64,000 nucleotides of DNA from Litoditis marina. Taxonomy: Eukaryota > Nematoda > Chromadorea > Rhabditida > Rhabditidae. The notes below the pieces were generated by a model that made no database searches, was not told the DNA's origin, and saw nothing but the letters and a program-made list of their open reading frames with translations. Below, piece after piece: positions 38,442-49,500 of this stretch. A program made the translations under genes and the position numbers. The DNA is taken from positions 5,927,690 to 5,991,689 of the forward strand of contig OZ038440.1 of the NCBI GenBank assembly GCA_964036275.1. Direction: 5' to 3'. How positions within the stretch are numbered: the first letter of the stretch is position 1; each line of letters opens with the position of its first letter.

Positions 38442-41400
38442 ATGTATGAGTTTCTGAGAGAATTCGTCATGATTCTACCCGTTCTGATGGCTTGTATCGC
38501 CGTTCCCCTCAACGGTTTCGCACTATTTCTCATCTTGAAAAAGTCGCCCAAGTGTATGGACAACTACAAATACGTGATGATTTTCGCTCTGGTTAGTTGA
38601 TTACGTGTGGATAAATTAAACTTCAAACTCAAAATCCGTGTTATTGTACCACTGGGCCGAAATATTTATCAGTCCAAAAAATAATACGGTGAACGGTGTC
38701 AGTAGGGCAATTTCAAACAGGAAAAAATGATTCAGAACCACAATCATTGTTGTATATAGATCGATAATGGAGTGATATATTGATTGTGTGCAAGACTACG
38801 AGCATCAAACTACGAATGACGTAAAGAAAACTTAGAACGATATAACCGTTATAACTCCAAAAATGGGTTATAACGGTTATAAGGAGGCTTACAACCCCGT
38901 CCCTTTGGGGTTTTAAGGAGACTCCCGTGACTATTTATCTGATAACATGTGTGGAATTTTTGTGGAATAAACCTAATATCATTATTAATTTTCAGATGAT
39001 GTCATTCGAGTTCGACGTCTCGTTCAGTCTGATAGTTCGAGCCATTCCTCTCCCGGGTGCGCAGGGAGTTCAAATGATCGGACTTCTCGCCCTTCTGTAT
39101 CCTTCGGCTGGAAACGCTATTTGTGTAAGTGAGAAAACTATGTAGAAAAAGACCATCAGAACAGCTTTACAATCTATCGAATTGTGGTGGTGTTAACAAC
39201 ATTGGTAACATGAACATTTGCAGAGTTTAGTTGCTGTTAGTTGAAGTTAGTGGTGAACTTTGAAGATTTGGAACATTTATCTCATAAAAACCAAAAGCTC
39301 TCCCATTATCTAGTACTGTTACTTTACCAGTTAATGAAAGAAAACACGCAGAATTATCGTCATACACGGCTTTAATGTTTCAGTTTCTCGCCGGATATTC
39401 TCTAGTATTACAAGGAATGGCGGTGGTTTTCTGTTTTTCGTATCGAGAATATTTGCTGACACAAGTTACTGAGACGGCGAGAAGCAAGCTAATCAGATGG
39501 GTACAAGTGGCAATTGTTGTTGTTTGGACGACATTGATTATTCCGTTCTACACCTTCACAGTGGTCTCTGATGCAGATGCCCGCAATTATATGGAAAACG
39601 TATGTTTGAAATGTTTCAGAATTACAATGACGGACTTTGGAATTTCTGTATTTAGAAATCATTCAATCAGACTCATGCTTCAATTAGGGAAAAAATGTAG
39701 CTTTGCGAGATGAAGAAAATACGGTCATTCTCTACCGTTTTTGTAGTTTGAACTCTGTGGGTCAGAGCTGTGTTGGCTCTCACTATAACTAAACTGCATT
39801 TAATTGTTTATGTTTATTCACATTTGTCCACTGGATCCATAGCTGTTTGATTGAGACCTTTCCCTCTTTAAATTCAACGTCCATTCGACTTCAGATACAC
39901 CACCCAGTTCCTGCTGATCGTGCACTGTGGGTGGTAGTCCCAGAGAAGAAAAACATTTTCAACCTATTCGCCATCTACACTTCGAATATTATTTTAATAA
40001 TGTCTGTTTATATGGGACGATCGATAACAAGGGTGAGATAATAAAAATAGAAAGTATGCACTCTAGAGACAGTTCAGTCTTAATTTATAGAGTTACATGT
40101 TCGAAATGCTGTAAAATAAAAGACCTGCAAAATGATCAATTAGGATCCTTGTTTGAATGTATTTGTTTTTGTGTTTGACCGTCACTCTTTTCACCTCCTA
40201 TTCTATATAATGTGTGAACAAATGGAAAAAAGCAAGAAAAAAGAATGCATTAAACAATCGAAGACAACTTGAAACAACTTGAATAGTTGTCTTGAGATAC
40301 CATGGAAATAAGCTTCTTCTTGCAGATCTACACCACCCTGTCACATAATCGGCGCCATCTGAGTTCGTATTCGTTGCGAATGCATCGAATGCTTTTTACG
40401 GCCTTGATTTGGCAGGTATATCATTCGCACTGAGACATGACATGCCAATGAAAATCCAATCCATTTTGGAGCTTTTTTCAAAACTGAAAATCACTGTTGG
40501 AGGTGGTTCAGTTTCATGAAAGCACGTAAATGAACAGTCTTCAGAACACATATGCTTTCTTTGGAAAATATTCATGCGAAAATCTTGACACAATGCCAAT
40601 AAATCTCAGTGAAAATGGAACGAACTAAAGTTATCGCTGTGAAAATGGTCTAAAATTGTAGTACAGACAGGAAACTGAACAGCTCTCTCAGTTCATGTTC
40701 ACAGTGAAATTTTGATTGTTTGGTGAAACAGTCTTAGATTATAGTGAGAGACGAAAACTTCTTTGTAGTCGATCGATCGCGGCGCAATCCATATTTGACG
40801 AATATCGACCGAAACACAATGAGTTCAAACTATTTAAGGTGAAGCTCAGAGAAGTAGTACAAACTAGAAAAACGAAGAGGGAAAGAGTATGGAAAGTGAT
40901 ACGTTTCGCATTTACCCCAGAAACCAGAAATGTTACAATACCCCGTATAGGATTGCTTTGGAAAATAGCTAACCGTATATGTAGTTTTCATGAAAATGTC
41001 CCATTGCAGACCTTTATTCCATTCGCTCTGCTCATGGGCCCTTTACTGGCAGTTATTGCTATTGTTTACGTTCTACCATTGGTAGGAGCACAAGGTGAGA
41101 CGAATACAAATAGTGATTTGGAAAATCATGTGACTTTTAAGGTTATAATTAAACTGTATATGTAAATTACATTTCAAGTCCTTCCCTTTAGTTTGCAATA
41201 TAACAAGTTTTGCGTTGGTTTTGAAAATGTCATTCTTCTTGTCATGTCATTCTTTCAAAACACAAACTTACATGACTTTCGAGTGTCTTTTTTGGAGCAT
41301 AAAAAATAATGATACATACACATAGACTCTTCCGTAAGAGAAAGAAGCGTGCACATTTTTAGAATTTTTTTCGCGCGTCGACTAGATGTAGTTTTCTGTG

Positions 41401-41650
41401 AAAAAAAACTTCTTCTAATAGCTGAATTAGCCGAGATTCCGTTTCAGTCACCGGTCTGGAACAAGAACTGACTGGAATCGCCCTGGCGGGTCCCTCTCTC
41501 TTTTCGACCGCCCATATTCTGTCTATGATCTACTTCACCTCTCCGTACAAGAAGTTCTGTCTGTCGTTGTTCGTGAAACGACATCAGAATCGTCTGGGCA
41601 GCGTCTCTTTCGCAATCACGGGCGCCGAACTAACCAGAAGTCATCAATAG
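38442..41650 (+). CDS. Nematode 7TM chemoreceptor, Srh/Sri/Str superfamily (copy A, 336 aa)
   Basis: Exons: 38442-38591, 38996-39124, 39384-39599, 39895-40032, 40326-40415, 41010-41094, 41448-41650. All are GT...AG and in phase. Exon lengths (150, 129, 216, 138, 90, 85, 203) are nearly the same as in the two minus-strand receptors. Landmarks are MYEFLREFV at the N-terminus, KKSPKCMDNYKYV after TM1 (exon 1), RAIPLPGAQGVQ between TM2 and TM3, YREYLLTQ at TM3, HRMLFTALIWQ entering TM6, and TSPYKKF (PYK at residues 302-304) after TM7. The C-tail is longer and basic. The start ATG is followed in frame by the TM1 core; an out-of-frame ATG lies four bases on. It probably senses an environmental chemical in ciliated neurons. 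It belongs to the tandem duplication and is its only intact receptor. Confidence 0.88.
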
Positions 41651-43535
41651 ACATCTGACTTTCCTTTATCTATCATAACCGGTCTACTTGACAGTAATCA
41701 TTACAGCCAAGTTATACTGACTGTGATAAAAGTATGCTAACAACATTTCTCAGTTATTTCGGATGTATGCAGTATCGTCCTCACGAGTCATTTATACGGC
41801 TGTAATACAGGTCTTGTTCTGTAGTGTTTTTTCGATGCAATATCAGTTATTCCGACGTATCAGAAATTTTTTATTTGAACTAGATTCGCTCATATACGAC
41901 TTGCGAGCTTCATTGAAAGCGGGCGTGTACGGTGTCTGGTATCGCGGTTCACTGTGTTTGTAGTTTGATCCTGTTTATTTTCGAGCGAAACTAGTAAATC
42001 ATGATTTGTATCGAGATCAAAGTAAAACTTATCTATGGTCATGTCCTATTGACATTGTTGTCAAATGTGTCGCCCGTCGTTCTATACGTCTTCTTGTTTT
42101 TTTACTTCAGTGCACCAATAAAATTTGTAATGATGTTAGATGAAGATTTGAAATACTACTGCGAGATTTCACATAGAGAGTGAAGAAAATCTGGCTTATT
42201 ATATGGACACTAACGACACCGGGTGGTCAAATGTTATGTACAATTGTTCAGAATGCACACTAGTGTCAGTGGATGTGGCCAGGGAACATTGACTTTTTAC
42301 CCCCCACCTTTCTGAATTTGTATTGCGTTTGGGGAATTGTAGTTTGACCCCCCCCCCACCGGGGGGTTGTAATTCAATTTATCACCTGCAATACAAAAGT
42401 TTGCCGGTGGGGGGTAAAAAGTAAACATTTCCGGTATTGAAGTTCAGCCCCCCACTCGTTGAAGTTTGACCCCCCACCATTGAAGTTCTACCCCCCGCCG
42501 ACCCAAGTGGGGGGTAAATAGTAAATGTCGAAGTTGAATTTTGACCCCCCCCCTCTCCTAGATTTTCAGGTTTTAGCTTGGGTGGGGGGTTGAAGTGCTA
42601 CGGGGGGGACTCAACTAAAGTGGGGGGCGATACTTCAATTTTCCCTGTGGACACACTGTGTCTACCCATCTTATGCCTTTTGCGTTGAGTTAAATAGTGG
42701 TTGTAGAATACATCATAAAACCCATAAAATCATCACTAAAACTAAGCGTTCGTCTGCTTGGTTCGTCAAGGGCTTGTACTTCATGATAATATCCGAAATT
42801 TGGAATGAACCAAACTATTCAATTCAACGCTTTGTGTTGTGCAATTCAGGGACACAAAAAGCTCCAAAAATGCTTTTCAGGACTTGTGAGATTTGTTTGA
42901 AAATCAATTGGCACACTATCAACCTCAACCTCGAGATAGCTGTTAACATGTTCGTTCATCATCCACCAATTAGTGCACATTTCATGCCAAACCCAACATG
43001 TGGAACGTGCAAACCAAGATTTTTCAGTCTTTTTTCGCGATAGCTAACAGGTTCGATCTTTCGTAAGCGAGAGTGCACGTGCAAAGTGTTTCGTGTAAAC
43101 CAAACGGAGGTGTGCCGTATTCTGGTCTGTTCATCTTATTGTTTATCGCTCTCGCCTACTAACTGGTCGGTCTACTCGCTCTCATCTTCAGTAAGGTATG
43201 AGCTTTTTCCTGAACACCAAACGGTGTATGTTGTCGAATGTCGTAATGTTTGTAGTATGGTCTGATCATTGTTTGGAAGAATCTTTTGTGCATATCAGAA
43301 TCAATCTACAGCGCCGATTCAGTCACTCCTTACATTTTGTTGAAAACATTTAACATCTGCCTCCATCGTGCTTTCACAGCCCCGTGGTAGTTGGGCCAAC
43401 ACTCGCACTAGTTTCAATAGAGAGTGGTGGGTAAATGTCGACGTTGTACAAACCCCCCGAGTTTTATGATTGGCTTATTATCATAATGTTTTATTGTAGA
43501 TTTCAGGTCGCAATACTCGCTGTTCAACTTACAAG
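41651..43535. other. Spacer between receptor A and the KH-GTPase gene
   Basis: To about 42,750 this is the right end of the duplication, including a tttgtagtttgatc repeat (about 41,930-42,010) and a G-rich insertion (42,280-42,647). From 42,750 to 43,535 no feature was recognised; it should hold the promoter of the next gene. Confidence 0.4.
42280..42647. repeat. G/C-run-rich element with CAGGGAA termini, present only in duplication copy 2
   Basis: It begins cagggaacattgac and ends tcaattttccctg, an imperfect terminal inverted repeat starting CAGGGAA. Inside are about ten runs of 5-10 G or C on alternating strands. Copy 1 of the duplication (around 33,615-33,630) lacks it. The CAGGG start is typical of hAT transposons, but a clean 8-bp target duplication could not be read, so the superfamily is uncertain. 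Confidence 0.78.
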
Positions 43536-46500
43536 ATGGAAACCGCTTCGTTGGTCGTGCCAACTACCGAGATTCTGCCCATTACGTGCCATAGACAGGA
43601 AATTCAGAATAGAACCGATTCTTCGGTTACTTTCGGCCCTGCGACAGGTGCGATTGCGGTGGCAAAATGGTATTTTCAACTGTTTACCGGCTTGTTTTAG
43701 TCGCACCGAGTTGTAAATGAATGAAAATGTGCCAGGGTTTTCGGATAACTATTTCTGAGAGAATTTTCACGTTTTCCGAAAAAAAAGAGTATCTTCAGAG
43801 GATGAGCACGGCGCTTCCAACACCACCGTTACTATTGAGGGAAGCACCCGGTCGATTCAAAATGCCTATGTGCAACTGGTAGATGTCCTCAGTCAATCGG
43901 ATCAACTATTCAAGTTCGTTCTCACACTATTGTTTCTCTGCATACACTTTAGTCGTTGTCAACAGAAAGGTGGAAGGTTACTGTATATGTCAATTGCCGC
44001 TGTGTAATGTTTTCATTTCAACGCCCGACAGGCTTGTACTCTTGTAGCGCAGTCTTTAGCGCCATAGCTAAGAAAAGGAAATTGATAAATTTGGCATTTA
44101 TCAGCGCACTTGTTTCGTTTGGAACATATGTCTTCAGTCTGGTGTTTTATGCTTGTTGTCATCCGTTTCACCCGCTCTGTTTTGGAAGTACGGTGGGCGG
44201 CTGAAGTAACATTTTTCTTACTCAAGACAGCCAGACACGTGATTAGAGAAATGTTTTCCAGGTACGAATGCTCGCCTTATTCGTCTGAGCTACTGGCGGA
44301 TTGGGGCACGCGGGAGTTGTTTTTGTTCCAGAAGAAGTTCGATGTGTTCATTGGTACGTTGACATTTCGGTAGTTCAGTGTTTCCGTTTCATGTTCAAAC
44401 CGCGTTACAGGAAAGGTTGCACGCTGTAATCAATTAGATAGCCCCGTCGTGACATCTGAAACTCATCGCTCAGATAGAGGAATTGCTCAGCTGGGTCCCA
44501 TTCACCCAATTTTTCTCGAATTCGAAGATTCGAAGAAGCTTGAACCTGTTCCCATTCTTGGGGGAAGCGGTGGGGGGGTCAAATTGAACTCTCCATTCTC
44601 CCCACCTGCAACACAAACAGGCGGGCAGAAAACCCCCAATGACTTTTTGACTTGACAAACCATATGTTCATTTTTGTCGAATACAAACTTTTAATGGAAG
44701 GGGTACAAATTTTTCATTCCAAGTTTTAAAGTACTATCCCCCGACCGTAGTGTGATCGGTCAAACTGTTGAAAAGTCATGTAGTGTGCAGTTTTTAGTAT
44801 TTAATGTGTTTATCCTCATTGTCTTAGTTTTTGCGGTGGCTATAGTTATCAATCAATCGACTGTCAGTATCGCTTCTATGTATCATGTTATAGTTTGCGA
44901 TGACTCTGGTGGATATGCCCTGAAGGCTTGGAATGAATCGAACATTTCTGACGCACGAGCAGAGCTGCGGGAGATGTTCAGTGACAGCAACACGTCCGTC
45001 TCGGATGTGGCGTCATCCGATTCGGAGGGTAGTGATGATTTGTCTACCTCTTCTGACGATAGCGACAATTGTGCTATGTGAGTGCATTCTTATTCACAAG
45101 CAAAAAAGCCGATGGCTGTCGGCGTGGGAGTTCATCCAAACTCATGATAAGCTCGGGTTTCTCATGAGAATCTCATAAAGACCTCATGAGCTACTTTTTA
45201 ACTTTTTTAATGTAGCAATCGAAAACATACACAAATTTGAACTTTCGGTCTTCACACAAGATCATTAGGCATTCGCTTGCTAGAGATAACTATCAGATCA
45301 GTTCGTACTTGTACCCACACAGCCGTATAATAGTGTCGCGAACCTTGTCACTACTCTACAGAGATCCGTGTTCTATATTATTGAGGGAAAAGTCATTTTT
45401 TCTAGAACAATGACAAATTAGCCCAATATAAGTGGAAAGAAAACTCGGTTCCTCAGTTTTTTCTGGCTGACAACTTACGCTCCTTTTCTTTGTTCAATCA
45501 TGACCTCATTTGTGACGTTCGTATTGAATTTCAGGAGTCATATGATGAAGATCAAAGTCTCTGGTTCACCGTCTGTTCCGCGTAATAGAATCGAGAGGAT
45601 TCAAAAGAAGACGGGCGCCACCATTGATATTAGTGAGTTTTTATAGAGTTATCGACTGATCAAGTGAGTTGAAGTGTTTACTTTGTTAAAGACAGTCACA
45701 AGGAACCGAATCTTTGGTGTTCTGGTTTCATTACATTTACCCAGTAATCCTTAGTATTAAGAGGAAATAGGAAGCCGCCTGTATTATGAGTTATTATGTA
45801 TCATGAATATGAGTGAAAATTGTCCACTTTTTCCGGCATCACTGGAAGGAAGTCAAACCGTCGCACCGTATTTACGGTTCAGTCTTCTACAGTGGAGAAA
45901 ACTGAGGCTGCCGTCGAAAAACTTTCCGTCCTTCTCAATCTCAAAACACCAGATTTCGATGGAGATACAAGGTCGGCCTTCAACCTTCCAAAACCTCAGC
46001 GTGACTGAATGGAATTTTGAATTTTCTCTTGTTCTCAATTTTCATGTTGCATAGTGGTTATAGTGGTGTTACAGGTATGAATCCAAAAAGGTGTGAATCT
46101 AATCTTTATCCAGTTGGATACACATTTCTGTAGCATCTGCGTACCCTAAAATTTAATTTTAGTACATATCTAGTAGGAAATAAACTCTTGTCTTAGTTTT
46201 CGGCTGTTTGGTTAAGATTCAGTAAGATTGGATGCGAAAGAAAATGATCAAATCGTGAAACGCATTGTTCCAGAAAAGATTCGTCCTACCAGAAGACATC
46301 GGACAAGAACAACAACAATTATCATCAAACGAACATCAAGTATGTAATTGCACTAAAACTACAAAGGAGTTGTCGTCTTATTGCGCCGTGTTTGTAGTTT
46401 GGTCTCGTCGCTTTTCCGTCAAAATCTGTAAATTATAGTGTGTACCCCTACAACGAAAAATTGGTCTAATTTACACTTGTTTTTCGAAATTTGAGCCAGT

Positions 46501-49500
46501 TCTAACTTTTTTCATTTTGCGAAACAGTCCCCATAGTGATCAGAAAATTACCCTAACTATCTGATAACGGCACAATAATTAGTCAATGAATTATCTGGCA
46601 ACAGTGGTTATTGAATAGTGGCGTCCTTGATTGATTCAAGTTTATAGATGTAGTGAATTCTTTGCAAAATCATGAACACGTTAAATTTTGGTTAATCTCG
46701 TGGTGTTTGCAAACTGGGCTGCAACTAAACATTGTCTCATGTTTCACTATTCATGTTTATTGATTATATTCTGCAGACTGCCACCGGTTATGAACATTCT
46801 TGTCCTCGGGGAGACTGGAGTGGGCAAATCGACGTTCATCAATGGCCTGGTCAACTATCTCAAGTGCGGTTCCATTGAAGAAGCCCTTCAGCGAGGAGTC
46901 GAGATTCTGATTCCATCTTCGTTCACACTTACTGATGACAATGTTGGTTTGTGATCTGAAATACTCGTACAACACTCATAAAAAAGATTAACGAAAATGG
47001 TGCAAGAGAAAAAAAACGACTTTTCGAGTGCCACACCTGTCAGAGATGTTGTGATTTTCCGATTAGGTAACGTCTTGCATTTCACGTTTCAGAAAAATGC
47101 TGTCGACTTTGCTGATTATTGATAGTTTTACTTTCGACAACAGTATTTTTGTAGTATGAAACTCGTGAGATAGTGAACCGCGCCACAGTCGATGACGGAG
47201 AAGAGCTCCCAAACGAGCATCTGGGAGGCGGACAGTCGGCCACTCAGGTACATATTAACAACCAATTCAAAGGAAATCGGAGAGCAACATGGCTTCTCGT
47301 GAAGCTGCTGTATCCTACTTTTGATTGGACGCGTCGCGTGTCGCGCGGAATGGTCATGTGAATGTCACTTGGACTGATCAAACTGATATACGAATTATTC
47401 GCGCTCTCTGATCTCGATACAGTTAACAGCAGCCCGAAACAAAACCTCTGCTCAAGTTGTGTTCCGGTCTCCTTCAACACATCCAACTCGAACTTTTGAT
47501 AGTTATGCTAATGAACTCCTGGATGGTTATGCGACTCATCCAAAAATTGATAAAAATAGCGTTTGGCGAATCTTTTCGCTACTTCAACTTTGACCTCATA
47601 ACAGGTTTAAAAAAATTCACAAGAAGTATAAACAATGAGCAAGCAAACAATGAGCAAAGCAGAGGTTAGCAGAAAAAGAGTTCGTTTACGGAATGGTTCT
47701 TGCTAGTTAAGGGACTCACCGACAAAAACTAATCGATATTTGTATTTGTCCAGGATCCGAAATCGTACGTGTTCTCGTGGAACGACGAGGAGGGCGAAAA
47801 GAAGATTCGCATCATTGACACCCCGGGAATCGGCGACACGAGAGGATTGGACCAGGACAAGCTGAACTTTGACAAGATTCTGTCTTTCATTGCGGGCTTC
47901 AGGTATGTCGTACAGAGATTTTTATTTCACAGAGATTCGAAATTGGCTGTGCGCTATATTGTCAATATATTTGTTTACTAGAAAAAACAATATTTGTTTA
48001 CTAGAGAAAAAAAAACACGTCTTCAGTCTTGTTTTAGTCTTGTTTGACTGTCTGTTTGACTATCTCAAATTATCAGACAAAACTCGTTTTAGTATTTAGA
48101 TGAGTTAAGAGTAAAAGTTGCTCAATCGGCTGTTGATCCAAAAACTTGTCAAATACTCGAATTTCAACTGTTCTTATCGTCTTTTTTTCCAGTGAGTTGC
48201 ACGCAGTGTGCATTCTGATCAAACCCAACACTGCTCGTCTGACTCTCGCTTTCCGTTTCTGCATTGACGAGCTGTTGGTGCATCTACACAAATCGGCTAG
48301 CGAGAATATTCTCTTCTGCTTCACCAACACCCGGGGAACTCTGTACAAGCCAGGAGATACGCTGCCCACCCTAAGAGAGCACCTCAGCAAATTGAAGACA
48401 CAAAGGAATATCGACATTCCCACCAACAAGTTAGTTAACCGTTGCCCATAAAAAGATTCCCTAATATTGTCACGTTTTTTGCTGCCAAAATGGTTCCTAA
48501 TACAGTTTCAGTCAAACTACAGTTTCACGATGTACAGGTTGGAAAGATCTGCCTGTGCAACACACTTTCGAATTTGTAGCTTTTCAAAGTTCGAAACATT
48601 TGCGTCACTTGCCAGCTACAGTAGTCGATCAAACCGCAGACACATCTCTAAAAAGGTGATTAAAATCGTCTGAGTGCTTAGAGACATTTGCGCCAATTCT
48701 GTGCAGTTAGTCTGTTACAAGAGCACATGCACAAAAGCGTAGAGAAGATGTAGATCGAAGAGCCGTAGACAGTTTAGAGCAGGCTGAATCTCTCTGATTC
48801 GCAAACTCTCGTTAAGGCTGCTACAAAAGGCTGAGAGTTTTTAGAGTGGCGTCAACCTTTCACTGTTCGCATTTTATAGGGATACTCTCTTCTCGTTTGA
48901 CAATGAAAGTTTCCGCTTTCTTTGTGCCTGCAAGGAGAATTTCCAATTCAGCGATACGGACCGACGGAATTTCGATTTGAGCTGGAACAAATCCGTCGAG
49001 GAAACGTTGAGGTACACATTTTCTCGTTGCTGTATGAATCGTAGTTCAAGGGTCAGTTCATTCCCGAACCGATTTTACGAACCAAAGTTGAACCGATCCT
49101 CTTGGTACCAGTTGGTACAGCTGGAGAAACATCTTGCGTATTCAAACTGAACTGAGTGCTCACAATTATATACTCGAGGCTGTTTCGATATCTTTACGCA
49201 TGTCACCTGACTGATGAACAAATGAATATTATATTTGTAATGTCATTGTTGAATTTATTTCAGATTGTTTGCTCGCATCTCTGAGCTTCCCGTGCATCAG
49301 GTGCACGACACGCTCAGTCTGAACAACACACGTACCATAATCTTGGCTCTGTCTCGCCCGCTGGCAGAAATTGCCAAGAATCAGCTGATCAATTTGAAAC
49401 TGATTGAGGACAAAGTGAAAGAGGTACGTGATGTTAAATCAGAACTACCACCAAGATGTGACTAATCCACAATAGAATGCGCCGAATCCGGAATGAAGCG

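Larger units (their letters stand above)
28555..42750 (+). repeat. Large direct tandem duplication (copy 1 about 28555-33735, copy 2 about 33736-42750)
   Basis: Both copies start with the attgcctgagtac block and end with the block that reads gttgaattctatagtg in copy 1 and gttgagttaaatagtgg in copy 2. Between these they share blocks near 30315/35680, 30840/36240, 31710/40326, 32430/41010, 32794/41448 and 33280/41920. Copy 2 is longer because copy 1 has lost ~570 bp, ~1.4 kb and ~1.6 kb segments (or copy 2 gained some of them), and because copy 2 has extra insertions. The last receptor exon is nearly identical between copies, so the event is fairly recent. Confidence 0.8.

Noticed and set aside
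45803..46054. An 83-codon open frame overlapping exon 6 of the KH-GTPase gene in another frame, reachable with a proper AG acceptor at 45,848.
   Set aside because: Its product does not resemble a KH domain, whereas the chosen frame does and joins in phase to the following exons.
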